From Methanooceanicella nereidis (GTDB lineage: Archaea; Halobacteriota; Methanocellia; Methanocellales; Methanocellaceae): 37,101 nucleotides of DNA. Positions 1 to 8,723 of this stretch are shown here, piece by piece. The notes beneath the pieces are model-generated. The model made no database searches. It had not been told where the DNA came from and worked only from the letters and a program-made list of their open reading frames with translations. Location of the stretch: the NCBI RefSeq assembly GCF_021023085.1, contig NZ_PGCK01000017.1, positions 1 through 37,101 on the forward strand. Direction: 5' to 3'. The position numbers and the translations under genes are program-made. Within the stretch, counting starts at the first letter, position 1. Every line of letters begins with the position of its first letter.

Positions 1-120
1 CACAGCTTCTCAAACCATTAATCAACAAAAACAATCGATTAATCAAAACACCAACAAAATATTAAGAAAAAGAAAACAACCACAACCCCTATCCAAACAA
101 CCAACTAAACACCATCACAA
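1..120. other. G-poor, A/C-rich tract without a gene
   Basis: The first 120 bases contain only about four G on the plus strand and are rich in A and C. I see no credible reading frame. It may be a repeat edge or the transcribed flank of something outside the window. The right end of the window has the opposite skew (G/T-rich, almost no C). Confidence 0.5.
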
Positions 121-137
121 CTACTGGGCACAATGGT

Positions 138-320
138 ACACCAGTTTCCACCACAAAGCGCTCAACGGGCACAAGGGAACACCAGTTTCCACCACAAAGC
201 GCTCGAAGGCGAGTAAGGTCCACAAAATAATTTTTAAGTATACGATAATAGTCTAAAAAAGTTAGTCTAAAAAAGTCCTTCGTGAACCCTCGAGCCCCTG
301 GAGCTCTTCGTGGTGAAAAA
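138..320. repeat. Tandem plus inverted copies of a dispersed repeat
   Basis: The 26-base unit beginning ACACCAGTTTCCACCACAAA occurs at 138-163 and again at 179-204, a period of 41 bases. A diverged inverted copy (CTTCGTGGTGAAAAA) lies at 306-320, so the block can fold back on itself. Related copies occur at 18309-18331 and 19051-19086, making this a dispersed family. Open frames across it, with FVVETG-like translations on the minus strand, look like shadows of the repeat rather than genes. The rest of the gap to 571 holds AT-rich sequence and possible TATA boxes near 372-380 and 503-511 for the next gene. Confidence 0.75.
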
Positions 321-571
321 CCCGTGTACAATGGTTACTTTTATGATAGACTTGATCAAAGATGAACTGACATATATAAAAGAATTGATACGAATTAATG
401 AACTTACGGGATAGAGTACTAAGCGCATGAGAATTTCCAACTTTTCTAAGATCAGGGTAAACCGTTTATCGCAATGCAATGGCGGTCGTTTTTCTATCTG
501 GTCCATATAAGCTTTTATCACAAAATCTATCAACTATAGGTGTCATTAGATTACCACAAAAGGTGTTAGAG

Positions 572-1270
572 ATGGCAAGATATACTGTAGATGAGTTCAT
601 AAACAAGACATCTCAAAAGGATAAAGGCGAAGGATTATTCGAACTCGAGACAGATCGCCTGCTCGAGGTCAATCTCAACGGGATGATCTGGACCAAGATG
701 GGTTCCATGGTAGCATATAACGGAGGCATCAAGTTCGAGCGTGAAGGCATGCTCGAGCACGGGCTGGAAAAATTCCTGAAAAAAGCTATCACGGGTGAAG
801 GCGCGCACCTGATGAAAGCCGTCGGTAACGGAAAGCTGTACCTGGCGGACGAGGGTAAAAAGGTAATAATACTTAACCTCGAGAACGATTCGATCATAGT
901 TAACGGCAATGATCTTCTGGCATTTGAACCGAGCTTAAACTATGACATCAAGATGATGAGAAGAGTATCGTCCATGATGGCCGGCGGAATGTTTAACGTA
1001 AAGCTTGAGGGCACGGGCATGGTGGCGATAACGTCCCATTATGAGCCTTTGACGCTTGTAGTGACTCCGGAAAGGCCTGTTATGACCGACCCCAATGCTA
1101 CGGTAGCATGGTCAGGCAACCTTATGCCGGACTTAAGGACGGACATTACATTTAAGACGATTTTAGGCCGCGGCAGCGGCGAGTCATTCCAGATGGAGTT
1201 CAGGGGCAGCGGCTTCGTAGTCGTCCAGCCTTATGAAGAAGTATACTTTCAAACGACAACATCCGGATAA
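572..1270 (+). CDS. AIM24 family protein
   Basis: The 232-residue product resembles the AIM24/TIGR00266 family of single-domain, double-psi beta-barrel-like proteins. The bacterial and archaeal members have no established reaction. Recognisable family segments are the early [17 protein letters not shown] stretch, a glycine-rich middle with [19 protein letters not shown], and the C-terminal [12 protein letters not shown]. No signal peptide or membrane segment is visible, so it is probably cytoplasmic. The frame is open from 479, but ATG at 572 is preceded by AGGTG (561-565) at normal spacing and begins at MARYTVDEF, so I use that start. The gene stands alone and is followed by a hairpin terminator. 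Family call fairly sure; function unknown. Confidence 0.82.
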   Translation: MARYTVDEFINKTSQKDKGEGLFELETDRLLEVNLNGMIWTKMGSMVAYNGGIKFEREGMLEHGLEKFLKKAITGEGAHLMKAVGNGKLYLADEGKKVIILNLENDSIIVNGNDLLAFEPSLNYDIKMMRRVSSMMAGGMFNVKLEGTGMVAITSHYEPLTLVVTPERPVMTDPNATVAWSGNLMPDLRTDITFKTILGRGSGESFQMEFRGSGFVVVQPYEEVYFQTTTSG

Positions 1271-1327
1271 AAGCGGTATCGGTCCCATGGCGGGATCGAT
1301 AGACATTTTCACCTGACGTGATAAGGT

Positions 1328-1361
1328 CCCGGGTTGATACGCATCAAACCCGGAATTTTTT
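1328..1361 (+). terminator. Hairpin plus T-run after the AIM24 gene
   Basis: CCGGGTTGAT pairs with ATCAAACCCGG around an ACGC loop with one bulged base, followed by a T-rich run. This resembles an intrinsic terminator for the gene ending at 1270. Confidence 0.6.
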
Positions 1362-1473
1362 ATTGACTTAATTCCCTTTTTTAATGGCTGACATCGCACA
1401 TTATACGCCCCATATGCATCAGTAATAATTATATTATTTTGAATATATTAATTAAAAGTGCTTTTAGGCATAG

Positions 1474-2337
1474 ATGATGCAAATGGCATTCGATCTTGTT
1501 AAAAAGGCCATAAAAGACGTTGATAAGTACATACAGGACATACAGCTTGCCATTCATGAGAAGAAAGACATCTTCATCCATGGAAATTTCAGATATTCAG
1601 GGTTCTTAAAGAATAATTATCCCCTGTTCATAATACTGGGCATATTCGGGACTGTTACCGGCTACCTCAATATGTTTTTAAAAGAAGAGACAATGCGCCC
1701 TCTGAATGATACGCTTAGCGGCCAGGTGCCCGGATTAAACCTGAACCTGACGCTGGCTAACGCCACAAGGACGCTAAATGAGTCAATAGGCGGGCAGATC
1801 TACACGATACCCTTACTGAACGCCACATCGAGGGTGCAGATATTGCTTAGCACCCTGCCGTCAAAGCAAGCCGACCTGATCATAGGCGTCGTCACTTCGC
1901 TCCTGCTTTTTGTGATAGTCGCTGTGGTCATATTATGGGAGGCGATGGTCTATACGGAAAGTGTCAGCGGACCGTCCGGAAGCCACTTTAGCTTCGTCAT
2001 GAGACTGTCGTTCGTATTATTGTTCGGCTTGCTTATCGTAGTGTTCCTGTCTTACATATTAAGGAACTACGGTTTATTGATAAAGGGATTACTTGAAATA
2101 ATATCCGGATCCCTCGGCGTTTATCTGATATTTATGCTCATAAAAAAATCAAAAGACCTTACTGCATGGCTGATCATGTTCCTGTGCGTTGACCTTGCAG
2201 TAATATCGTTGAAGCTATACGTTCCGTTCATCATTATTTTTATAAGGGTATTAGGCATTGCGTCACTGATCTTGCTTATTTTCTCGATACCGTTTATGAT
2301 ACGTGAGCGGATCACCGAACATATAAAACATATGTAA
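1474..2337 (+). CDS. Multi-pass membrane protein of unknown function
   Basis: The 287-residue protein begins with about 45 charged, helical residues (KKAIKDVDKYIQDIQ). A hydrophobic segment follows (LFIILGIFGTVTGYL), then an Asn/Thr/Leu-rich stretch of about 70 residues that contains several N-x-S/T sequons and is probably extracytoplasmic. The C-terminal half has about five or six further hydrophobic helices and ends in a basic tail. A TATA-like ATATATT at 1443-1449 lies about 28 bases before the ATG, which suggests a leaderless transcript. I do not recognise a family. The soluble head, one helix, outer loop and helical bundle could suit a sensor or transporter-like role, but nothing in the sequence shows this. 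Confidence 0.75.
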   Translation: MMQMAFDLVKKAIKDVDKYIQDIQLAIHEKKDIFIHGNFRYSGFLKNNYPLFIILGIFGTVTGYLNMFLKEETMRPLNDTLSGQVPGLNLNLTLANATRTLNESIGGQIYTIPLLNATSRVQILLSTLPSKQADLIIGVVTSLLLFVIVAVVILWEAMVYTESVSGPSGSHFSFVMRLSFVLLFGLLIVVFLSYILRNYGLLIKGLLEIISGSLGVYLIFMLIKKSKDLTAWLIMFLCVDLAVISLKLYVPFIIIFIRVLGIASLILLIFSIPFMIRERITEHIKHM

Positions 2338-2477
2338 ACAGATATCGGCAGGCGGACAATTATCGGAATATCATAAAGTAAATTTTTTAGGTAATGATAT
2401 CAAAAAACTAAAAAAATTAGATAAAATTTTTTTATTTGAATATCTGATAGTATAAATTTTATACCATATACCTTAAA

Positions 2478-2490
2478 AGTTATATATAGG
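2478..2490 (+). promoter_or_regulatory. TATA box for the SCEGH protein gene
   Basis: AGTTATATATAGG lies about 34 bases before the ATG at 2517, in a very AT-rich gap. The predicted transcript start, near 2505-2510, would lie downstream of the TTG at 2499. This favours the ATG as the start codon. Confidence 0.5.
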
Positions 2491-2516
2491 ATATATCATT
2501 GTTTCATTGTGGTCCA

Positions 2517-3245
2517 ATGAAACAGATCGCATCATGTAAAAATGCAGACACAGTTTACCCGGATAATTCCGGAGTTCATGCAATTCCAGTATTCGAGATC
2601 AAAAGGAAGAATTTTAACATTGCAGGGACATATCCTAAGGACCCGGATTGCAGAAGGGTGTCCAGCCTTTATGCGGACCACAGCACCTATGGCTGCGTTG
2701 ACGCGGCAATACGGGAACCTGTACGGATCCTGAACGAGGAGTTCGGGCTTAATACTTTATGGTCCTGTGAAGGGCATGAGCCGGAATGGAAAGCCAACGG
2801 CGGCATATTAGGGTTCATGTATGATGAAAAGGGCAATGTCGTCGGACGATGCTCACAGGAGTCATATATAGCCCTCTCAGAGATGTATATTGAAAATGTG
2901 GATAAGTTCGTCTTATACCTGAGGTCTATCGGCTTTGGGGAAGGTTCCACGCTCAGGCCTTTATGCAAAGGCAAATATTATAGCGTCTACTTAAACTTCC
3001 CGAACGGGCATCTTGAATCGGACATCAAGTACGGGCCGGAATGTGAAACGGCAACGGTGTTTTTACGCGTGGGCCCGCATAACGTGAATATGGATAATGC
3101 GGGATGGAATGAGCATAACGGTACCCGGTTCAAGAACCTTTGCGAAGCAGTCTCGGGAAACCCCGCTTTCAGCCAGGAAGAATGGGACAGTATCAGGGAT
3201 GCCGGATGGGAGATATGGTTAAATATAATTTCTAACTTCACCTGA
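2517..3245 (+). CDS. Conserved-looking protein with an SCEGH motif, function unknown
   Basis: This is a 242-residue soluble protein with no signal peptide or membrane helix. The N-terminal region has several cysteines (C7, C45, C60). Residues 70-87 read as a helix, NEEFGLNT, then LWSCEGH. The order 'N-x-x-G-x-x-T-x-x-S-C-x-G-H' recurs in several uncharacterised proteins, often of phage or plasmid origin, where the Cys/His pair looks like a metal or catalytic site. The C-terminal half is rich in Trp, Asn and Tyr. The frame opens at a TTG at 2499, but that lies upstream of the transcript start implied by the TATA box. Function cannot be assigned. Confidence 0.7.
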   Translation: MKQIASCKNADTVYPDNSGVHAIPVFEIKRKNFNIAGTYPKDPDCRRVSSLYADHSTYGCVDAAIREPVRILNEEFGLNTLWSCEGHEPEWKANGGILGFMYDEKGNVVGRCSQESYIALSEMYIENVDKFVLYLRSIGFGEGSTLRPLCKGKYYSVYLNFPNGHLESDIKYGPECETATVFLRVGPHNVNMDNAGWNEHNGTRFKNLCEAVSGNPAFSQEEWDSIRDAGWEIWLNIISNFT

Positions 3246-3393
3246 AAAGCAGTATATCTCAAAAACCCTGGCACATGCTTAAACAATGCCGTTCATATCG
3301 GCTTATTTTAGAATTTTATCGTTTTAAATATTATTAGTGTTATTTATAAATCAATTAAATATTAATGTATATCTTGATCTGGTGGTGATATAC

Positions 3394-3699
3394 ATGCCTG
3401 AATTCTCAAATGCTTTTTCCGGTCTGGCGAACGATAGAAAACTAACCCATGAAGAGCTTATCCGCGCTATCCGCTATATGGTCGCTGCAGAATATGAGGC
3501 AGTACAATTATATGTGCAGTTAGCCGAATCTATTGATAATAAACTGGCACAGGCTGTGTTACGTGATGTTGCCGACGAGGAGATCGAACACGCCGGAGAG
3601 TTTTTAAGGCTCCTGAAGGAGCTGTCGCCGGAAGAGTATAAGAAATATGACGAAGGGGCCGAAGAAGTAGAGGAAATGATAAAAAAGGTTAAAAAATAG
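3394..3699 (+). CDS. Short ferritin-like (rubrerythrin/encapsulated-ferritin type) protein
   Basis: The 101-residue protein consists of two long helices carrying half of a diiron site. Residues around AAEYEAVQLYVQLAE supply one Glu, and DEEIEHAGEFLRLL supplies the E-x-x-H. Proteins of this size usually dimerise to build the four-helix ferritin-like fold, as in encapsulated ferritins, and oxidise or store iron or detoxify oxidants. The tail (EEVEEMIKKVKK) is highly charged. A perfect GGTGGTGAT Shine-Dalgarno site at 3381-3389 fixes the ATG at 3394, although the frame is open from 3337. No encapsulin shell gene is in this window, so the encapsulin link is only by resemblance. Confidence 0.85.
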   Translation: MPEFSNAFSGLANDRKLTHEELIRAIRYMVAAEYEAVQLYVQLAESIDNKLAQAVLRDVADEEIEHAGEFLRLLKELSPEEYKKYDEGAEEVEEMIKKVKK

Positions 3700-3750
3700 C
3701 TTATCATTTTTAATATTTTCCATTTTTCCCTGTCCGCTGCATTAACCTGT

Positions 3751-3760
3751 TTTATATATG
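3751..3760 (+). promoter_or_regulatory. TATA box, leaderless promoter of the receiver-like gene
   Basis: TTTATATATG is centred about 27 bases before the ATG at 3782, so transcription probably begins at or next to the start codon. Confidence 0.55.
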
Positions 3761-3781
3761 TTAAGGTAAAATATTTCAATA

Positions 3782-4123
3782 ATGGTAAGCGAGAACGATG
3801 AGAATAATGACCTGTTAAGCCGGTACAGGTCGATACTTACTTTAAAAGGATACAATGTATTGATACTAAGAGAGAATATCTTCGCTGCTATCGAGAGACT
3901 TCTTGCGGCTCGTGAGAAGCCGGACATAGTGATCATTGACGGTAGTAATAGAAAAGAAAATTATTCCGCCTCAATAAAAAAGGTCAATTGCGAGTTCCCC
4001 GAAATAGAGTTCGTGATCGTTGCCGACGACAAAGAACTGGAAAAAGAAATAAATGATAAGGGAGCTGAGTGCGTTTTTAAAAATCCCCGATCCCTTATGG
4101 CCATATTAAGAAAAAGATTTTAA
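3782..4123 (+). CDS. Receiver (CheY)-like protein with a shortened N-terminus
   Basis: The 113-residue product follows the alternating pattern of a response-regulator receiver domain. LTLKGYNVLIL matches the second strand, and EKPDIVIIDG (about residues 46-55) matches the third strand ending in the phosphoacceptor-type Asp. IEFVIVADD and CVFKNP resemble the fourth and fifth strands. The usual first strand is nearly missing: the protein starts MVSENDEN, where a normal receiver has a hydrophobic strand followed by acidic residues. Lys is present before the late Asn-Pro only as FKNP. The upstream frame is closed by a TAA near 3767, and the TATA position supports this start. It ends two bases before the convergent thioredoxin gene. 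Phosphorylation competence is uncertain. Confidence 0.65.
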   Translation: MVSENDENNDLLSRYRSILTLKGYNVLILRENIFAAIERLLAAREKPDIVIIDGSNRKENYSASIKKVNCEFPEIEFVIVADDKELEKEINDKGAECVFKNPRSLMAILRKRF

Positions 4124-4125
4124 GC

Positions 4126-4704
4126 CTATTGTTTCCAGACAGATGCCTTCTTTGTCCAGCTGCTGTCGGGGAATTTTGACTTCAGTTCGTCATGTGCCCG
4201 GTTCAGGTTTGACACGTCTTGAGATTTTTTATACAGGGCAACTCCCTTGTAGTACATCGCTTCAGGCACAAGCTCGGTTCCGGAGAACATATCTATGACC
4301 TTCTGGAAGCATTTTGAGGCCTTGTCAAAGTTCTCTTCCTTGAAAGCCAGTTTTCCTTCGCCTAAAGTCAATTGTGCCCTGAATTCATCCTGCGGAAGAT
4401 ATCCGACCCACCTGTATGCCTCGTTCCCGTTGTCGTCGGCGATTATGAATGTCGGTGTCCATTCGATGTTGAATCTCTTTTTAAGGTCCTGGACCTCCGG
4501 CTCGCTTACTTCATACATCTGGGGGACGAACCTGTCCTCAACATGGCTCATGACCTTTTTTTCCGGAAGTGTTTTCTGTATGGTCATCTGGCATCCGCTG
4601 CACATTTCCGAATGGAAGAACAGCAGTAAAAGCTTACCGGACCGTTTCGCCTCGTCCATTGCCTTATTAAAGTCACTGCCCCACCTGATCTTTTGCTCCA
4701 TCAT
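4126..4704 (-). CDS. Thioredoxin-fold protein with C-terminal TPR-like repeats
   Basis: The 192-residue protein begins with a thioredoxin-like domain: LLLLFFHSEMCSGCQM carries the CxxC pair (C35, C38), and WTPTF carries the cis-proline (P84). After about residue 110 the chain becomes helical, with TPR-type features (KLAFKEENFDKASKCFQKVI, then YYKGVALYKKSQ). This arrangement is common in thiol-disulfide proteins that bind a partner through the TPR part. No signal peptide is visible, so a cytoplasmic place is likely. GGTGA on the minus strand just upstream supports the ATG at 4704, with a second ATG immediately following. It runs convergent to the receiver-like gene with a two-base gap. Substrate unknown. 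Confidence 0.85.
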   Translation of the reverse strand: MMEQKIRWGSDFNKAMDEAKRSGKLLLLFFHSEMCSGCQMTIQKTLPEKKVMSHVEDRFVPQMYEVSEPEVQDLKKRFNIEWTPTFIIADDNGNEAYRWVGYLPQDEFRAQLTLGEGKLAFKEENFDKASKCFQKVIDMFSGTELVPEAMYYKGVALYKKSQDVSNLNRAHDELKSKFPDSSWTKKASVWKQ

Positions 4705-4799
4705 AGCTATTCACCAGAGTTACATGAACCTGTGTTAAAATAAAATTATGCAAAATTAAACATAAATATATTTATTATATAAAAATAAGCGATAGCACA

Positions 4800-7721
4800 T
4801 CATATATAAGTTGCTTTAACCTCTACCGGCGTCACATTCCTGATAGATGGCAGTATCACTACGAACCTGCTGCCGTTCTCCATTTTACCAGGAACGCGAT
4901 CCTCGACCCACACTTTGCCTCCAAAATGCGTGACCAGTGTATTGACAAGGTATAGGCCGATACCGCTGCCCTTGTCCTTACACGGGCCCTTATAAAGGCG
5001 GCCGAATATTTTTTCCTTTATATCATCGGGAATGCCCGGACCGTTATCCTCGACATATACTCCCAGGTATTCGTTACCGCCCTCAAAAAGGTGTTCAAGC
5101 ACTATATTTATCTTAACATGCTTATCGGAATGCTTGATAGCATTGTCGATAAGGTTTGTAAAGACGTCCCTTAAAAGCTCGTTGGCAAGGACAAAACAGT
5201 TACAGCAGGGCTCGTAACTAATGGATACGCCCCTTATTGACTCGTCCTTATATTGTTGAGTGATGTCTCCCAGCATTTTTCCGAGATCGATCACGTCAGT
5301 CCTTAAGTTTGAATATTTCGCGCGCTGTATCTTCCTGACATTATCGATGAGCAGAGAGCTGTTTTTCATCATTTCCAGCGGCTTTGATATTAAGGGTTTA
5401 TCCCCATCGTTCAGCTCGATCTTCTCATTGGCGATCTCAAGGTAGCCCATAGCTACATGGTTCATATTGTTAATGTCATGGGCCATAAGATCGAGGTATA
5501 GCTCGGCCTGCATCTTAGCATCCCTGAGCTCCTCCTCCGCCCTTTTACGCTCGGTTATGTCTATGCCCAGTTCCAGGACCAGCGGGGATCCGTCCAGGTC
5601 ATAGAAAGGATAATCATATATCTGATAGGTCTTTCCTGAGTCGCTGGTCCATTCCCATGAAACCGGCTCTTTTGTAATAAATACCTCCATCGTCGGGCAT
5701 ATCTTGCTTGAATTCTCCCGATCGTGCAGGACCTGAAAACAAAACTTGCCTGCCGGCTCCCCGAAATTATCTATGAAATATTTATTTGCGAACTTTATAG
5801 TATGGTCCGGCCCCTGAAGGTATACGAAAGCAGGCAGAGAGTCAAGTAATGAGAATAACCTCTTGCTCTCAGCCTCGACAGCCTGTTCCGCCCTCTTATA
5901 TTCCGTTATGTCTCGTATAGTCTCTATAGCGCCGATGACATTTCCGTGAGAGTCATACAGAGGAGTGGCTTTTGCCCAGATATATGTGCCACCTTTCAGA
6001 TCAGGTATAAACACCTCTGCCACCAGCGTACTGTTTTGCTTATTAACGTAATCGTACTTTTCTTCTACCGATATGTCCGGATTTAACACAAGATCGATCA
6101 GCTTAGGCCTTCTTTCCCCGTAAAACGGGATCGAGTATTCGTATTCGCCTTTTCCCAGCATACTTGCCGACGACACACTCGTGATCTCCTCGATCGCCCG
6201 GTTCCATGTGATGACACGACCCTTACTGTCTACGACGAAGGTAGCGTCAGGCAGGAAGTTAATTATGTCGGATAGCTGCCTTTCTGAGTTTATGATCGCT
6301 TCTTCTATACGCTTACGTTCCTTGATCTCATCCTGAAGTACCTTATTAGCTTCTGCTAGCTCTGAGGTGCGATCGACGACTCTTTCTTCAAGTTCGTCAC
6401 GAGCTTTAAGAAGCGCTTTTTCAGCCTCCACCCTTTCCGTGATGTCACGGCCGATCACGACAAGGCCTCTGCGGCTGCCGTCAGGATGGAAAAGCGGGAC
6501 CTTGATGACATCAAAAACATCGACCGAGCCGTCAGGCTGCGGTATCATTTCCTCGCCATGAATTGTCGTACCTGTCTCCCATGTCTTCTCGTCGGACTCA
6601 TAGCATCTGATGAACGCATCCAGGTAAAATGGGCTGTGCTTTGCCAGCTCCAGATCGGTCTTCCCTTTATAGTCAACGCCTTCAAGCCCGAAAAACTCCA
6701 GGTCGGACTTGTTGGATTCTATCCATCGGCCTTCTCCGTCCTTAAAGCATACCATATCCGGCATAGCATTTATCAACACACGCAGCTGTTCTTCGCTACT
6801 TCTCAGCGCATTTTCCGCACGCTTCTTGTCGTTGATCTCCGCGATCAATGCTTTATTGGCGTTTGCCAGTTCCCTGGTCCTTTCCTGTACCCTTAGCTCC
6901 AGTTCATCGCGGGTTTTACGAAGCTCTAACTCTGCTTTTTTCTTTTCCGTGATGTCCCTTGCGATCGATGATAAGCCGATAACTTTCCCTTCGCTGTCAA
7001 ATACCGGGGCTATCGTAAGCGAAACTGTGATAATGCTGCCGTCCTTACGCCTGCGTATGGTCTCGTGATCGTCTATACGATTTCCTTTTCGGATATTATC
7101 AAGTATCCAGGATAATTCATCCTGTCGTGACGGAGGAATTATCACTGAAATATGCTTGCCGATAATCTCTTTTGACTTGAAGCCGTATATCCTTTCGGCG
7201 CCCAGGTTCCAGCTGGTCACTATGCCGTCAAGCGTCTTGCTCAAAATAGCATCATGAGAGGATTCTACAATGGTCGCCAGCAATGATTTTACCTTTTCTG
7301 CCGCCTTACGTTCCGATATGTCACGGACTATCGCAAGGACACTATCCTGCCCCTCGAAAATAATTCGTTTTAAGTTCACTTCGCCCCAAAAAGTCTCTCC
7401 TGTCTTTCGTTTAAAGTTCCACTCAAAAAATTGGGGCTCGCCAGCTGCAGCCTTTAATATCAGCGACATGGCGCTTTCCTGGCCATACGAAGGCTCGCCG
7501 GAGCTTAACTCCTCTACAGTATGCTTCAATAGTTCATCTCGCGTATAGCCGAACATCTTACAAGCTGCGTCGTTCGCGTCGATTATCCTGCCCGCAGATA
7601 TTTCATGGATATATATGCCCTCATTGGCAGAATCATATATGGTCCGATAGTCGGATCCTGATGGTTTGACCTGGGCGATGCCTTTGTGCGCGGATTTTTT
7701 AGGATTTTCTTTCTTGACCAA
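4800..7721 (-). CDS. Soluble five-PAS sensor histidine kinase
   Basis: This 973-residue kinase has PAS domains at about 22-140, 145-262, 308-430, 480-610 and 618-728. Coiled linkers at about 262-305 and 432-475 contain LRVQERTRELANANK-type repeats. A helical H box follows (LMAHDINNMN, His748), then a GHKL ATPase with N box (FTNLIDNAIKHSD, about 854-866), G1 (EDNGPGIPDD), F box (KEKIFGRLYKG) and G2 (GSGIGLYLV, 918-926). All ATP-site motifs look intact. There are no membrane helices, so it senses a cytoplasmic signal. The fifth PAS has CFQVLH and ICPTM cysteines (C661, C675) that might bind a cofactor or sense redox state. The start is a TTG. No full response regulator adjoins it, though the short receiver-like gene lies about 0.7 kb from its 3' end. 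Confidence 0.93.
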   Translation of the reverse strand: MVKKENPKKSAHKGIAQVKPSGSDYRTIYDSANEGIYIHEISAGRIIDANDAACKMFGYTRDELLKHTVEELSSGEPSYGQESAMSLILKAAAGEPQFFEWNFKRKTGETFWGEVNLKRIIFEGQDSVLAIVRDISERKAAEKVKSLLATIVESSHDAILSKTLDGIVTSWNLGAERIYGFKSKEIIGKHISVIIPPSRQDELSWILDNIRKGNRIDDHETIRRRKDGSIITVSLTIAPVFDSEGKVIGLSSIARDITEKKKAELELRKTRDELELRVQERTRELANANKALIAEINDKKRAENALRSSEEQLRVLINAMPDMVCFKDGEGRWIESNKSDLEFFGLEGVDYKGKTDLELAKHSPFYLDAFIRCYESDEKTWETGTTIHGEEMIPQPDGSVDVFDVIKVPLFHPDGSRRGLVVIGRDITERVEAEKALLKARDELEERVVDRTSELAEANKVLQDEIKERKRIEEAIINSERQLSDIINFLPDATFVVDSKGRVITWNRAIEEITSVSSASMLGKGEYEYSIPFYGERRPKLIDLVLNPDISVEEKYDYVNKQNSTLVAEVFIPDLKGGTYIWAKATPLYDSHGNVIGAIETIRDITEYKRAEQAVEAESKRLFSLLDSLPAFVYLQGPDHTIKFANKYFIDNFGEPAGKFCFQVLHDRENSSKICPTMEVFITKEPVSWEWTSDSGKTYQIYDYPFYDLDGSPLVLELGIDITERKRAEEELRDAKMQAELYLDLMAHDINNMNHVAMGYLEIANEKIELNDGDKPLISKPLEMMKNSSLLIDNVRKIQRAKYSNLRTDVIDLGKMLGDITQQYKDESIRGVSISYEPCCNCFVLANELLRDVFTNLIDNAIKHSDKHVKINIVLEHLFEGGNEYLGVYVEDNGPGIPDDIKEKIFGRLYKGPCKDKGSGIGLYLVNTLVTHFGGKVWVEDRVPGKMENGSRFVVILPSIRNVTPVEVKATYI

Positions 7722-7935
7722 TTTTAATACGTCCGATAGGGTTACGTTTTAGAATCCAGTATAACCAGAATAATGCCCGGTCATTATCCAAAATATATTA
7801 TTTATAGTAAGTTAATATCAATATAATCCAAATAATCAAATATTTTCTTCCCGCATATTTTGGAGAGGTATTATTTTCAGAGCGGGAGCCATAATTATTA
7901 ATGCTTAATGACGCAGGATAATCGTTTAGATAACC

Positions 7936-8643
7936 ATGAGCCGCCCGCCTGAAAAAATAAGGAAAATGTCAGCCGATGACCTGATAGATCTTTTAAGATC
8001 GTCTTCCGTTCCCGAGAATAAAGATGGTATGAAAAGATTCGGGATAAATGTTGATAATGCCCTTGGCACACCAATGCCGGTAGTAAGAAAGATCGCAAAG
8101 GAGAACGGGAAAGACCACGGCATTGCCCTGAAGTTATGGGATTCTGGCATACATGAGGCGCGAATACTGGCTTCCCTGACAGACGACCCGATGATGGTGA
8201 CAGAGGAACAGATGAATAAATGGGTAAGCGAGTTTGACTCCTGGGATATATGTGACCAGGTCTGCTCGAACCTGTTCGATAAGACCGGACGTGCATATGA
8301 AAAATGCATGGAATGGACGGACGATGAGCGCGAGTTCGTGAAAAGGGCGGGATTTGTGATGATGGCCGTTTTGGCGGTCCATGATAAAAAGGCCGACGAT
8401 GAAAAGTTCAAAATGTTCTTTCCTGTAATAATGAAGGGTGCGGCGGATGAGAGGAACTTTGTGAAGAAAGCCGTCAACTGGGCATTGAGGCAGATCGGCA
8501 AGAGAAGCGCGGAGCTTAACGCGGGATCGGTACGCGTCGCAAAGGCACTCAAGGAGACAAAAAGTAAAAGCGCAAGATGGATAGGCAGCGATGCCCTGAG
8601 GGAACTTGAAAGCGAAAGGGTCCGTAAAAAACTGGGAATATAG
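7936..8643 (+). CDS. AlkD-like DNA alkylation repair protein (HEAT-repeat glycosylase family)
   Basis: The 235-residue, all-helical protein fits the AlkD/PF08713 family, whose members remove alkylated bases from DNA using HEAT-like repeats that cradle the duplex. Family features in order are GTPMPVVRKIAKE near residue 45, LWDSGIHEARILASLTDD (about 68-85), and the characteristic FDSWDICDQVC (about 101-111). EREFVKRAGFVMMA and ERNFVKKAVNWALRQIG (about 176-192) are successive HEAT helices. The family's usual DNA-contacting Trp and Asp residues appear in FDSWDICD. No secretion signal is present. It is transcribed in the same direction as the methyltransferase that follows after 80 bases. Family assignment good; substrate range unknown. 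Confidence 0.9.
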   Translation: MSRPPEKIRKMSADDLIDLLRSSSVPENKDGMKRFGINVDNALGTPMPVVRKIAKENGKDHGIALKLWDSGIHEARILASLTDDPMMVTEEQMNKWVSEFDSWDICDQVCSNLFDKTGRAYEKCMEWTDDEREFVKRAGFVMMAVLAVHDKKADDEKFKMFFPVIMKGAADERNFVKKAVNWALRQIGKRSAELNAGSVRVAKALKETKSKSARWIGSDALRELESERVRKKLGI

Positions 8644-8723
8644 GACCTATATACAAAAAATATATTAGGGAGATACGCCGGTATAGTAGGACTCGAAGGT
8701 CATATATATCGGCAGGCGATACC

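Noticed and set aside
331-414. 27-codon frame starting MVTFMIDLIKDELTYIKELI
   Set aside because: Plausible helix but no ribosome site and too short to support; may be a gene remnant.
89-533. Two minus-strand frames (80 and 88 codons) over the left repeat
   Set aside because: They translate repeat units (FVVETG-like), overlap each other and lack ribosome sites.
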